55,495 nucleotides of DNA from an uncultured Rothia sp. (lineage in GTDB: Bacteria; Actinomycetota; Actinomycetes; Actinomycetales; Micrococcaceae), in the NCBI GenBank assembly GCA_946222285.1, contig CAMIIP010000010.1, forward strand, positions 1 through 55,495, in the 5' to 3' direction. The translations under genes and the position numbers were made by a program. The notes below the pieces were generated by a model. The model was not told the DNA's origin. It did no database searches and saw only the letters and a program-made list of their open reading frames with translations. Below, piece after piece: positions 36,161 through 45,803 of this stretch. Numbering within the stretch: position 1 is the stretch's first letter; the number at the start of each line of letters is the position of its first letter.

Positions 36161-39100
36161 ATGTTTCTTCTACCTTCTAGCGCTCAGACAACAACACCTT
36201 CCGTGGTTTTTTCTGCCAGTGACTTAGTACAGTCTGCTACCTGCGAATACGCTACCTTACAAGTACTCGATGAAAAGCTGGGCAGACTGCCTCGTGCAGA
36301 ATTTACAGAGGACGCACTCCTGGCACGCGCCAGCGTTCTTGGCGACCAGCACGAACAACGCGTACTCGAACAGTTCCGCGAAAAATTCGGCTCCTGGAAT
36401 CCCGAGAGCCACAGCGGTGTCTATGAAGTAGAACCGGCAACCTCTTATACGAGAGAAGAGCTAGAAGCCAAGCACCAAGAAACCATCGCCGCGCTCAAAG
36501 CGGGAGCCGACGTCGTCTTCCAGGCATCTTTCTTTGACGGGCATTTTCATGGTCGTGCTGATTTTTTGGTAAAAACCGCCCCCGGAGAATTTGCCGTCTA
36601 CGACACCAAATTGGCACGCCACGCTAAAGTAACCGCGCTAATTCAGCTCGCCGCCTACGCCGATCAGCTTCTCCAAGCGGGTCTTGCTGTCAATGAGCTG
36701 GCAGTGTTGGTTCTAGGAACCGGCGAGGAATCTGCCCACAATATTTTTGAAATTCTGCCGATCTACCGTGAGCGGCGGCGTCATTTTGTAGAAACTATTG
36801 CCGCGCACTCGCAAGAAGGCGAGACCCCCTTGGATTGGTTCGGCACAGATGAAGCGAGCCGTTGCGGGCGGTGCGAACGCTGCCGCGCCCAGGTGCAAGA
36901 GCATCGAGACCTCTTGCTGGTAGCGGGAATGAACGTGCGTACCCGCGATAATCTGTGGAAGAGATTTGGGATTCGCACCATTGATGAGCTGGCGCAGTTG
37001 GAACCGGAACGAGGAGTTCTACCCGCCTCCACGCAAAAGCTTAGGGCGCAGGCAGCGCTTCAGATAGGGCTCACGCAACCCGACGGCACTCGAACATTTC
37101 TTAAGAACGGCGAGGAGCATACTGTCTCCTACACGGTCTTGCCCGCGCAAACCATCGGTTCTCTGCCTCGTGCTAATCCCGGCGATATTTTCTTTGACTT
37201 TGAGGGCGATCCACTCTGGCAAGATAGTGATGGTTCATGGGGGTTGGAATATCTCTTTGGACTGATAGAAGCAGATCACGGACAAGAAACTCAGGCACGA
37301 TTTATTCCCTTCTGGGCACACAACAGGGCAGAAGAACGCCGGGCGCTCCTTGATTTTCTAGCCTATGTACGGGACCGCCGCGCTAAGTATCCGGGCATGA
37401 AAATTTACCACTACGCCAACTATGAAAAGCGAGCGCTGCGGGAGCTGGCGGCTCGGCACGGGGTGGGCGAAGAAATCGTAGATGAGCTATTGCGCGAAAA
37501 TGTGTTGGTTGATCTTTACGAAACGGTGCGAAATTCTCTGAGAATCAGTGAAAATTCTTACAGCATTAAGAAGCTAGAACCCCTCTATATGGGAGATGCT
37601 CTTCGCGGCGGGGAAGTTACTGATGCTGGTGCTTCGGTGGTTGCCTACGCCGATTTTTGTGCCGCTCTCGATGCTGGGGCCGAGGAACTTGCCGGGCACA
37701 TTTTAACGTCTATCGCCGACTACAACGAGTACGATTGCCTCTCCACCCTGCGCCTACGAGATTGGTTACTCTCACTGACTGGCCGGGATGCCGAACAAGA
37801 ATCTCAGAATGTTTTGCTGAACTCTGCGGGGGACGACGCCGGGCAAGGATCTGTGGAGGAGCTGGTAGAAGCTGCCGGTAAAGACCGTGAAGAAGCCTCG
37901 GTAGCGGAGCAGGCTCTCCTTGATTTTGTGGAGAATCTTGACCCCGAAACTGACTTGGGCGCCGATGAGCAAGCTATTGCCATGGTTGCCTCTGCCACCG
38001 GCTACCACCGCCGCGAGCGCAAGCAGTTCTGGTGGGATCATTTCGATCGGCTGGCATCTGCAGTGGAGGAATGGGAAGAAACCCGCAACGTTGCTATTTT
38101 TGAACGGGTCGATGTGGTGGAGGATTGGGCGAAAGATCCAGATCATCCACGAGCGCAGCCCACCCGCCTACTGGGAGTAAGGGCACGCGTGACTGAGGGA
38201 TCTTCGCTCAAAGAGGGCGATTCTGGGCTGTATCTGATGTATCAGGATTCTTTTCCTCCCTATATTGAGGCGAAGTTAGCTGAACAGGCAGAGAAATTTG
38301 CTGCTTCTAACGACGGCGTGGTGCCAGATGTTCTACGTGCGGGAGATTTCCGTGCCGCTATCGAATCTCTTGAGGGTAACCCCGATGGTACGGTGAATCT
38401 GCGACTTCGTGAGTCATTACCGCGAGGTGCCGAGGAATTTGTTCAGCTTCCGATGGCGATCACTCCCCCGCAGCCTCTCCCAACGAAGGCTCAGGAGCAG
38501 TCGCTACAAGATTTAGCGGAAGAAGTAGGCGCTCACCTGCCCGAGATTCCCGATGCGCCCGAGCTAGATATTTTGCGCCGTCGTCCGCCCCGGCTCAAAG
38601 AGGGGCATGTGCTGGCTCGCCCCGATACTGAAAAGCACGGCTCTTTCGCCACGATTGAGGCTATCTTTGCCGCCGTCTCTGCGCTGGATGGCTCTTATGT
38701 TGCGGTCCAGGGTCCGCCCGGTTCGGGTAAGACTTTTCTGGGCTCGCATGTGATTGGTCGGCTGATTCGAGAGGGTTGGAAGATCGGTGTGGTGGCGCAG
38801 TCTCATGCGGTGGTAGAGAACGTTTTGCTGGGCTGTATTGAGAAAGGCAAGGTTGCCCCCGAGCGGGTAGCTAAGTTTGCCAAGAAAACACAGATGCACG
38901 AGGCTCCCTGGATTGAGGTAGATCAGGGCGCTTTATCTACGGCATTGGCAGAGCCAGCAGGTTTTCTCATCGGTGGCACCGCCTGGGATTTTGCCAGCGA
39001 TAAGAAGTTCGACGCGCGAGTGCTGGACCTTCTCGTCATCGACGAGGCGGGGCAATACTCGCTGGCCAACACTTTAGCAGTAGCGCGGGCAGCGCAGAAC

Positions 39101-39871
39101 ATGCTCCTTCTGGGCGATCCTCAGCAACTCCCCCAGGTAACGCAGGGAACCCACCCTTACCCTGTGGATGAATCGGCGCTGGGTTGGCTCTCTGCCGGGC
39201 ACGACACTCTGCCCGAAGAACTGGGCTACTTTCTCGATGTTTCCTGGCGTATGCACCCTCAGCTGTGTGCACCGGTTTCTGTGCTCTCTTACGCGGGAAA
39301 ACTCACATCAGCAGAGGCAGGTGCGCGCAGGGAACTAACAGGCTGGGCGCCGGGAGTCTACTGCCACGAAATCGACCACCGGGGCAACGCCACTTCTTCT
39401 ATCGAAGAAGCAAACGAGATCGTGCGTCTTGCAGAGCAATTTATTGGAGCGCTCTGGACCGAGAACACCGGTAAACCTGCGGTTCAGAAGAGACTCGAAC
39501 CCGAAGATATTTTAGTAGTTGCCGCCTATAACGCCCAAGTTGATCTCATCACCGAGAAACTTCAGTCAGCAAAGCTGCTGACCGAGGACGGCGGAGTGCG
39601 CGTGGGAACGGTTGATAAATTTCAGGGGCAAGAGGCTCCAGTGGTGCTGGTATCAATGGCAGCATCTTCTGCCGGTGAATCTGCACGCGGGGCAGAGTTC
39701 CTACTCTCCCCTAACCGCCTGAACGTGGCAATTTCGCGGGGGCAGTGGTGCGCCGTCGTCCTTAAATCTTCCCATCTCACCGATTACCTGCCCACAACGC
39801 CAACGGCGCTAGCTCAACTGGGTAGCTTTGTGCGCCTGATTGAGGATGCCCGCCCTTTCCCAGCAGAGTAA
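36161..39871 (+). CDS. TM0106-type RecB-like nuclease fused to a superfamily 1 helicase
   Basis: 1236 residues. The first half has a RecB-like nuclease region (FDGHFHGRADFLV, then FAVYDTKLARHAK, with Asp and Lys of the PD-(D/E)xK type) and a Cys cluster CGRCERC. The middle contains DIFFDFEGDPLW, as in DEDD/RNase H-like exonucleases. The C-terminal half is an SF1 helicase: GPPGSGKT near residue 850, VIDEAGQ near 960, then VAAYNAQVDLI and VGTVDKFQGQEAPVV. I start at ATG 36161, where family sequence begins; an in-frame extension to 36050 is AT-rich and unsupported. Its function is unknown; the domains suit nucleic-acid processing. Confidence 0.88.
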   Translation: MFLLPSSAQTTTPSVVFSASDLVQSATCEYATLQVLDEKLGRLPRAEFTEDALLARASVLGDQHEQRVLEQFREKFGSWNPESHSGVYEVEPATSYTREELEAKHQETIAALKAGADVVFQASFFDGHFHGRADFLVKTAPGEFAVYDTKLARHAKVTALIQLAAYADQLLQAGLAVNELAVLVLGTGEESAHNIFEILPIYRERRRHFVETIAAHSQEGETPLDWFGTDEASRCGRCERCRAQVQEHRDLLLVAGMNVRTRDNLWKRFGIRTIDELAQLEPERGVLPASTQKLRAQAALQIGLTQPDGTRTFLKNGEEHTVSYTVLPAQTIGSLPRANPGDIFFDFEGDPLWQDSDGSWGLEYLFGLIEADHGQETQARFIPFWAHNRAEERRALLDFLAYVRDRRAKYPGMKIYHYANYEKRALRELAARHGVGEEIVDELLRENVLVDLYETVRNSLRISENSYSIKKLEPLYMGDALRGGEVTDAGASVVAYADFCAALDAGAEELAGHILTSIADYNEYDCLSTLRLRDWLLSLTGRDAEQESQNVLLNSAGDDAGQGSVEELVEAAGKDREEASVAEQALLDFVENLDPETDLGADEQAIAMVASATGYHRRERKQFWWDHFDRLASAVEEWEETRNVAIFERVDVVEDWAKDPDHPRAQPTRLLGVRARVTEGSSLKEGDSGLYLMYQDSFPPYIEAKLAEQAEKFAASNDGVVPDVLRAGDFRAAIESLEGNPDGTVNLRLRESLPRGAEEFVQLPMAITPPQPLPTKAQEQSLQDLAEEVGAHLPEIPDAPELDILRRRPPRLKEGHVLARPDTEKHGSFATIEAIFAAVSALDGSYVAVQGPPGSGKTFLGSHVIGRLIREGWKIGVVAQSHAVVENVLLGCIEKGKVAPERVAKFAKKTQMHEAPWIEVDQGALSTALAEPAGFLIGGTAWDFASDKKFDARVLDLLVIDEAGQYSLANTLAVARAAQNMLLLGDPQQLPQVTQGTHPYPVDESALGWLSAGHDTLPEELGYFLDVSWRMHPQLCAPVSVLSYAGKLTSAEAGARRELTGWAPGVYCHEIDHRGNATSSIEEANEIVRLAEQFIGALWTENTGKPAVQKRLEPEDILVVAAYNAQVDLITEKLQSAKLLTEDGGVRVGTVDKFQGQEAPVVLVSMAASSAGESARGAEFLLSPNRLNVAISRGQWCAVVLKSSHLTDYLPTTPTALAQLGSFVRLIEDARPFPAE

Positions 39872-39919
39872 AATCAAGAAACACCTTGTCTGAGCAAGAT
39901 GGCTCGAAAGGAGCTAGCA

Positions 39920-40639
39920 GTGCTACTGCACCCTACCCATCGCAAACGGACTCCCTATCTTTTCCATTTTGAAGGGCAGACCGTGGCATTGGGCGACCCC
40001 AAATTTCTTTTTGCCCTGAACGATCTTCTACTCACGGCGGGGGTTTCCACACGCCCTACCTTTTGGGATCCTTCTCTTTTTGCAGATCACCCGGACGAGT
40101 TCTTCTCTGCGGCTCAGGCAGGCGCAGACAGATTTGGCGGAGCTAATGAAAACAGTCTGCTCAACTCGGTGGGCGTAGCTCTAGAGCAAGAAGATTTCTG
40201 GTCTGCGGTAGAGAAAGGTGTTTTCAAAAATACCGAGTGGCCCATCGGTAATGCTCCTCTCTTTATGCCCGAGACTCCCGACTGGCTCCAGAACGCTCGG
40301 GCGTGGGAATTCGACCCGGTACTTCCACCGGCTGGTCCGGGCGGCATGGGCGGATGGGATCGTGTTCAGGGACGCTCCGGTTCGGGCCAGCCTCTAGGTC
40401 TCTTTCAGCTCACCTCAGAAGATTCCTTTTGGGTTTTGGGATCGGCAGAAGACTTAGACAGCGTTATGCAGCTCTGCCGTGAACTCGCGCAAACTCGTAC
40501 CGGCTTTGATCTAGCAACAGCTTTTATCGGACAAGAAGGCACCTACTCCTGCCTAGCCCTGCCAATCGACTGCCATGTAACCCTTGAAGAAGAACTCTTC
40601 CTAGCGGGAATCGATACAGAGTCGCTCTTCTGGGAATAG
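39920..40639 (+). CDS. Hypothetical protein downstream of the nuclease-helicase
   Basis: 239 residues from GTG 39920, which has AAAGGAG 6 nt upstream (the ATG at 39899 has no such site). No signal peptide or membrane helix. The protein is acidic with many Trp and Phe (FWDPSLFADHPDEFF, WDRVQGRSGSG, FLAGIDTESLFWE), suggesting a compact soluble fold. I recognise no family. It begins 49 nt after the helicase gene and may be co-transcribed with it. Confidence 0.7.
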   Translation: MLLHPTHRKRTPYLFHFEGQTVALGDPKFLFALNDLLLTAGVSTRPTFWDPSLFADHPDEFFSAAQAGADRFGGANENSLLNSVGVALEQEDFWSAVEKGVFKNTEWPIGNAPLFMPETPDWLQNARAWEFDPVLPPAGPGGMGGWDRVQGRSGSGQPLGLFQLTSEDSFWVLGSAEDLDSVMQLCRELAQTRTGFDLATAFIGQEGTYSCLALPIDCHVTLEEELFLAGIDTESLFWE

Positions 40640-40720
40640 AAGGCTTACGCCAAAAAGATTTAGGTAAAACCTTGACGACGCGCGGCAACCGCCCCCGGTT
40701 GTTTTGGCATACTGGGTGAG

Positions 40721-41328
40721 GTGTACATCATCACCCTCATCGCCCGAAGTTCAGCAAATACAAAATTATCCGAGCTGATAGCAGAGCTCAATCAACTCAA
40801 ACCAGCCATCCCCTTTATGCAGACCTACCCCGATGAAACCAGGGTGGATTCGATACAGCAGAAGACGCTCTCCGAGCCATTCTCGCCGGTGCGCGGGAAA
40901 ATCTCTTCTGGGCGGGTTTAGGGGTAGGCGCCCTCAAAGCCCCACGTTTTGCTGCCGCCCTGGGAGCAATTTCAACCCCCGAATGTTCTGGAGATGCCAT
41001 AGATTTTTCCCGCATCGCGGTCGAACAGGCGCAAACAGGTTCTCCGGCTCGCGGCGTCGTCGTGCTCGGTGCTGACCGTGTTTTTTCTGAGCAGGCAACG
41101 GGACTCGCCCGCTTACTCTTTAGAGTGGCGAGCCAACGAACTGTCACAGAAAATCGTGTGCTCTCACTCATGGTTCCCGGTATTCGGGGCCAGCAAAAGG
41201 CTGTGGCCCAGGCACTGGGAATTTCGGCGCAGGCGGTGAGTAAAACGCTGGTCCGTTCGCTCTACCATGAGCAAGAAGCGGCTTTGCCCGCGCTAGCAGA
41301 AATTCTCATTAGGTTAGATCAGAAATAA
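40721..41328 (+). pseudogene. SatD-like protein with C-terminal HTH, one-base frameshift
   Basis: The first frame (GTG 40721, MYIITLIARSSANTKLSELIAEL) reads to about 40840 and would then stop at 40921. A second frame then gives QGGFDTAEDALRAILAGARENLFWAGLGVGALKAPRF and continues to 41328, ending in a helix-turn-helix-like QQKAVAQALGISAQAVSKTLV. Restoring one C near 40839-40840 (DETQGGFD) yields one reading of about 202 residues. The layout (D-E-x-Q-G in the N-terminal half, G-x-G strand, terminal HTH) resembles the SatD family. That assignment is moderate. Confidence 0.6.
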
Positions 41329-41348
41329 AAGAGGCTTATTCACAACCC

Positions 41349-42269
41349 TCACTGCACCAGAAAAGATGTCAGCAACATACAGGGCACCGCAGCGCAGGTG
41401 GAAAGTAGCACAATGTCGCGGGCGAAAATCACAGAAATTTGATAGCGCGAGGCGTAATTGAAGAGGTTTTGCGCGGTGGGCAGACCAGCCAAAACCGTTG
41501 CCGCCGCTAAGTCTTGTGGCGGTAGGGGAAAGAGAAAAGTTCCGAAAAAGAAAGCGACCACCGGCATCAGCGCCACCTTGAAGGTAACAGCGGTGAGGGT
41601 CTCTACCCGCTGGGTAGAGACGGTAAGCGGTCTATTGCCTCGCAAGGACATACCAAAAGCAATCAGAATCAGCGGCACTCCGGCACCGCCAATAAGTTTA
41701 AGCGGTTCCAGAGCTACCGCCGGTAAGGGAACATTCAGTGCATTGCAGATCACGCCCAACAGTGAGCTAATCACCAGCGGATTCCGCACGGGCTGGCTCA
41801 GAATGTCTTTGATACGCACCCGCCCTTTGCTGATGATATCTAGCGTGGCAAGGAGCACCGGCGTCAGAAAAACCAGTTGAAAGAGCAGAATTGGGGCAAC
41901 CTGAGCCGGGTCGCCAAAAATATAGGTAGCCACCGGCAAACCCATATTGTTGGCGTTGAGCAGGCCAGATCCCGTAGCGCCCAGCACCGTGCGTGATGCT
42001 TCTTTGCGCAGAATCACGCCAAAGATCAGAAAATAAATCAACGCCACCGTGCAGAAGCTCGCCGCCGCTACCGGTAGTCTGCCCGAAAAAATAATCGTGA
42101 GATCTGCCCGATAAAGCGTGCCAAACATCAGCGCAGGGAGCGCCACAAAGAAAGCAAAACGGTTGAGTACAAACCCCGAATTCTCCGGCAGAAGGTTCAC
42201 GCTAGCCAGCACATAACCCAGTGCAACGACCACGCCAATAATCGTAAAACCTTCTAGCACTCCTAACAC
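41349..42269 (-). CDS. AEC family transporter (auxin efflux carrier-like)
   Basis: 306 residues with about ten transmembrane helices. The split repeat and segments such as LPALMFGTLYRADL, GLLNANNMGLPVATYIFGDP and AGLPTAQNLFNYASRY match the AEC family, whose bacterial members move malonate, malate or other small organic acids. The substrate is unknown. The start is GTG 42269. It is convergent with the SatD-like gene and lies 32 nt after the DCC protein. Confidence 0.88.
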   Translation of the reverse strand: MLGVLEGFTIIGVVVALGYVLASVNLLPENSGFVLNRFAFFVALPALMFGTLYRADLTIIFSGRLPVAAASFCTVALIYFLIFGVILRKEASRTVLGATGSGLLNANNMGLPVATYIFGDPAQVAPILLFQLVFLTPVLLATLDIISKGRVRIKDILSQPVRNPLVISSLLGVICNALNVPLPAVALEPLKLIGGAGVPLILIAFGMSLRGNRPLTVSTQRVETLTAVTFKVALMPVVAFFFGTFLFPLPPQDLAAATVLAGLPTAQNLFNYASRYQISVIFARDIVLLSTCAAVPCMLLTSFLVQ

Positions 42270-42301
42270 AGCTTCTCCCCTTTGTTACTCCAGCGATTCT
42301 G

Positions 42302-42655
42302 TTACTTCAGCGAACAAGTTGAGCCGGGCAGACTACTCCGGTGGTCCGCCACGAAGGCATAGATTTTCTCTGCCATTTTTCGCACAGGCGAAAAGAGTAG
42401 GACGACGACGCCACCGCGCACCCAGCCCTTTCGGCTGGTTTTGAGGGCGAGCGCTATACCCATCACCCCGTAGGCAACCTGCCCCGAGTCGAGAACATAG
42501 GGGATCGCTCGTCCAAATCTTTCTAAATCCACACCGTGAACGATGAGTTCTTCGCGCCAGCCGGGCTGAATTTCCGCGCGCAAATCGAGCCGCCGCGCAA
42601 AAGCGGCGGCTCGGGTGCACAACCCGCAGTCGGGGTCATAGAAAAGAATGCTCAT
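42302..42655 (-). CDS. DCC-type thiol-disulfide oxidoreductase (DUF393)
   Basis: 117 residues. The family signature is DPDCGLCTRAAAF, with the Cys-x-x-Cys pair at residues 10 and 13, and a closing block near KIYAFVADHRSSLPGSTC with a final Cys. The family is named for a DxDCxxC motif and is predicted to be thioredoxin-like; its physiological role is unknown. It starts 10 nt after the binding-protein stop. Confidence 0.82.
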   Translation of the reverse strand: MSILFYDPDCGLCTRAAAFARRLDLRAEIQPGWREELIVHGVDLERFGRAIPYVLDSGQVAYGVMGIALALKTSRKGWVRGGVVVLLFSPVRKMAEKIYAFVADHRSSLPGSTCSLK

Positions 42656-42664
42656 ATTTGGATT

Positions 42665-43650
42665 CTACTTGGCGGTGATGAAGCCTTCTTCAACCATCCA
42701 GTTATAGGCGACCTGAGAGGGTTCTTGACCTTCAACGTCTACCTTGAAATTGAGTTCCATCATGGTTTCGTTGTTGAGTTTTGCGGCTACCTGATCGTAG
42801 GCTTCTTCAAGTTCTGGGTACTGTTCTAGGGTTTTGGTGTTGAATACAGCCGCCGCGTTGTAGGCGGGGAAGTACTGTTTATCGTCTTCTAAAACGGTCA
42901 GGTCCAGGGCTTTGATGCGGCCGTCGGTGGTGAATACTTCACCGAAGTTGCATGAGCCTTCGGCGGTTGCCGTGTAGACAGTGCCGGTGTCCATGATGGA
43001 GATATTGTTATCGGGAACCCCGTTTGCTGAGCCGCGTTCTAGCCCGTAGGTTTTGAGCATGCCGTTGAGTCCGTCTGCACGGGAGTTGAATTCGGATTCC
43101 ACACAGAGCGTGCGATCTTCCACGGGTACTTTGGCGATATCAGAGAATTTTGTTATTCCATGTTCTTGGGCGTAGTCAGAGCGCACCGCAAAGGAGTAGG
43201 TGTTGTTCAAATGGCTGGGTTTACCCCAGGTGAGACCGTTTTCTTTGTCCGTTTCAGAGACCGCATTCCACATTTCTGCTTGATCGGCGATGCTCTTGCT
43301 GTTACCCATGTAGGTCATCCAGGCGGTACCGGTGTATTCCCATTCCATGTCTACTTCGCCGTTGAGCATGACCTTGCGGGCGGGCTGGGAGCCGGGGATG
43401 TTCGTCATATCGGTAACCTCGAACCCGGCGGCTTCAGCAGTAAGAACGGCAATTTTACCGAGGATGAGCTGTTCGGTGAAGTTTTTAGAACCAATAGTGA
43501 GATTCTGTTTTTTGCGCCGGCAATCGGCTGGATGGTGCCGGGATTGAAATCGGGGACGGCGGAAGCGGAGGGTTTAAGCCCGCACCCGGTCATTGCCACC
43601 ATAGAGATTGCTGCCAGTGCACCGGCCTTGTAGAGCTTGGTGAATTTCAT
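42665..43650 (-). pseudogene. OpuC/ProX-type osmoprotectant-binding lipoprotein, one-base frameshift
   Basis: Extracellular receptor for compatible solutes. The frame from ATG 43650 (AAGGGA upstream) has a lipobox MTGC and PGTIQPIAGAKN, then goes out of frame. The family hallmark GSKNFTEQLILGKIAVLTAEAAGFEV runs in the next frame and joins the sequence MTNIPGSQPARKVMLNGEVDMEWEYTG to the stop at 42665. One extra A in the six-A run (43508-43513, T on the plus strand) restores about 328 residues. As shown, no full-length protein is made from this gene. Confidence 0.9.
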
Positions 43651-43653
43651 ATT

Positions 43654-44427
43654 TTAGAGTCCCTTCGGCGTTACAAGTGTTTCAACCACTCGGGCAGCCC
43701 AGTCGATAGCTAACGCAAAGATAGCAACCAGCAGTGAGCCGAAAATAAGTACGCGATCGAGTGCCAGGTTTACGCCGGTGGTAATGAGCAGACCGAGTCC
43801 GCCACCGTTGATGAAAGTTGCCAGGGTAGCGGAGCCAACGAGTAGGACGAGCGCGGTGCGGATTCCTGCCAACATCACCGGAACTGCCAGCGGAAGTTCT
43901 ACCTTGCGCAGTACGGTTGTCGGGCTCATACCCATACCGCGAGCGGCTTCGATGGTGCGTTTGTCCACTGCTTCAAGTCCGACCATCGTGTTCTTAAGAA
44001 CGGGAAGAAAAGCGTAGACCACCAAGGTAACGATTGCCGCGGTGGATCCGAATCCCAGCCACATGGCAAAGAGAACAACAAGGCCGACCATGGGGGCTGC
44101 CTGCCCTACGTTCGCGATTGCCATAACAATCGCCGTGTACTTATGGAAGGGCCCTCGGGTGAGCAAAACACCCAACGGAATCGCGGTGAGCAGAACGATA
44201 GCCGCCGAAATCAGGGTGAGCTTCAGGTGTTGCCAGGTCAGTAGCCAGAGGTTTTCCGAGTTAAGGGTGACATGTTCGGTATCGGTGAGCTCTACCGTGC
44301 TCATCCACCACATCATGATGCCGAGAATAATCAGCAAAACAATGGGTTGAACGAGCAGACCTTTCCACGAACTTGCCTGGGTCAACGAGGCAGTGGCAGT
44401 TTTCTTCTCCTGGGTTGTGGCACTCAT
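43654..44427 (-). CDS. Osmoprotectant ABC permease (OpuC type)
   Basis: 257 residues with about six transmembrane helices and the permease EAA loop IEAARGMGMSPTTVL. It resembles OpuCB/OpuCD, one of two permeases for glycine betaine, carnitine or choline import. The start overlaps the ATPase stop codon as ATGA. The operon order on the minus strand is permease, ATPase, permease, binding protein. Confidence 0.93.
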   Translation of the reverse strand: MSATTQEKKTATASLTQASSWKGLLVQPIVLLIILGIMMWWMSTVELTDTEHVTLNSENLWLLTWQHLKLTLISAAIVLLTAIPLGVLLTRGPFHKYTAIVMAIANVGQAAPMVGLVVLFAMWLGFGSTAAIVTLVVYAFLPVLKNTMVGLEAVDKRTIEAARGMGMSPTTVLRKVELPLAVPVMLAGIRTALVLLVGSATLATFINGGGLGLLITTGVNLALDRVLIFGSLLVAIFALAIDWAARVVETLVTPKGL

Positions 44428-45803
44428 ACGCGCTCACTTCCCGATACATCCTGAGCAGAGCTTTCGAGTGTGCTCTCCAATTCGGTGTTAGCTTCAACAA
44501 CGCCGTCCGCCCCTGCTTCTTCGTCCAGCTCGTAGGAAACCACACCGTTTTCCTTGGTCGCCAGTTTAGGAATCGCACCGGTGTTATGACCCACGGGAGT
44601 AGAAACCTCGCGGGGTTCAGCGGCAAGATGATCGATAGCCTTGATAACGGTTTGCACGGTGATGATGCCGCGGAAAGCACCACGACCACCGGTAACAGCT
44701 GCCTCAGATGAGCCAGCAACGAGCATGGTATCTAGCGCGTCATCCAGAGTTGCCGATTCAGAAACCGCGGGAAAATCCTTGGGATTAGTGGGTTCGACCG
44801 TGCTCAGGCGCTCTAGTTGGCGGCGGGTAACCCAACCAATCGGGCGGTCACGAGAATCCAGAATAATACCGCGAAGCACGCCCGCTTCGGTGAGGCGAGT
44901 AAGTGCCTGCGCGGCGTCGTCGCCCAGGGTAAAAGCGGGAACCTGGCGAATATCAACATCGCGCACACGCGCCAGTCCGAGCTGCTTCAAGCCGGCACCG
45001 GAACCGATGAAGTCTTCCACAAACTCATTAGCAGGATGAGCAAGAATCTGCTCAGGGGTACCGTACTGCTCAATTTTGCCGCCTTCATTGAAGATCACAA
45101 TCCAGTCACCGAGCTTCACTGCCTCATCAAAGTCGTGGGTCACGAACACGATGGTCTTGTGGAGTTCTTCTTGAACGTGAATAAGCTCTTCCTGCAAACG
45201 CTGGCGCGTAATAGGATCGACGGCGCCAAAGGGCTCGTCCATGAGGAGCACGGGCGGATCTGCGGCGAGCGCACGAGCCACGCCCACGCGCTGTTGCTGA
45301 CCACCAGAGAGTTCTTTAGGGTAACGATCGCGGTAAATTTCGGGGTCAAGGGAGACGAGTTCGAGCAGTTCGTCGGTACGCTCAGCGATTTTCTGCTTAT
45401 TCCATTTGAGCATTTTGGGAACGAGACCCACATTCGCGCCAACCGTCAGGTGCGGTAGGAGACCACCTGCCTGAATCACATAGCCGATGCGGCGGCGTAG
45501 CTCGTCGCCATTCATGCCGGTCACGTCTTCGCCGTCAATCACAATGCGACCGCTGGTGGGTTCAATGAGGCGGTTAATCATTTTGAGCGTGGTAGTTTTA
45601 CCGCAACCCGATGGACCCACGAACATCACGGTCTGACCGGCTGGAATTTCCAGGGTGAGCTGATTGACCGCAGGCTTTTTGGCGCCGTAAGACTTAGTGA
45701 CGTTTTCCAGCAGAATAGTAGCGCCGGTAATTTCTGTCATTTTGGTGTTGAAGGGGACTTTTTGCTCTGTACTAGAGCTGTTTTCTTCGTGAAGATTAGG
45801 CAC
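44424..45803 (-). CDS. Osmoprotectant ABC ATPase with CBS domains (OpuCA type)
   Basis: 459 residues. The N-terminal ABC domain has Walker A GPSGCGKTT (about 63-71), signature LSGGQQQR and Walker B LLMDEPFGAVDP. Two CBS domains follow (about 285-410), as in OpuCA/ProV, where they sense ionic strength or c-di-AMP. A disA gene is present in this window, so a c-di-AMP link is possible but unproven. The C-terminal tail is acidic. The GTG start at 45803 has GAGG upstream and overlaps the preceding permease. Confidence 0.94.
   Translation of the reverse strand: MPNLHEENSSSTEQKVPFNTKMTEITGATILLENVTKSYGAKKPAVNQLTLEIPAGQTVMFVGPSGCGKTTTLKMINRLIEPTSGRIVIDGEDVTGMNGDELRRRIGYVIQAGGLLPHLTVGANVGLVPKMLKWNKQKIAERTDELLELVSLDPEIYRDRYPKELSGGQQQRVGVARALAADPPVLLMDEPFGAVDPITRQRLQEELIHVQEELHKTIVFVTHDFDEAVKLGDWIVIFNEGGKIEQYGTPEQILAHPANEFVEDFIGSGAGLKQLGLARVRDVDIRQVPAFTLGDDAAQALTRLTEAGVLRGIILDSRDRPIGWVTRRQLERLSTVEPTNPKDFPAVSESATLDDALDTMLVAGSSEAAVTGGRGAFRGIITVQTVIKAIDHLAAEPREVSTPVGHNTGAIPKLATKENGVVSYELDEEAGADGVVEANTELESTLESSAQDVSGSERV

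Noticed and set aside
35905..36162. Minus-strand open frame of 85 codons in the AT-rich block
   Set aside because: No homology or ribosome-binding site was seen and it overlaps the helicase start; it may be chance in AT-rich DNA.
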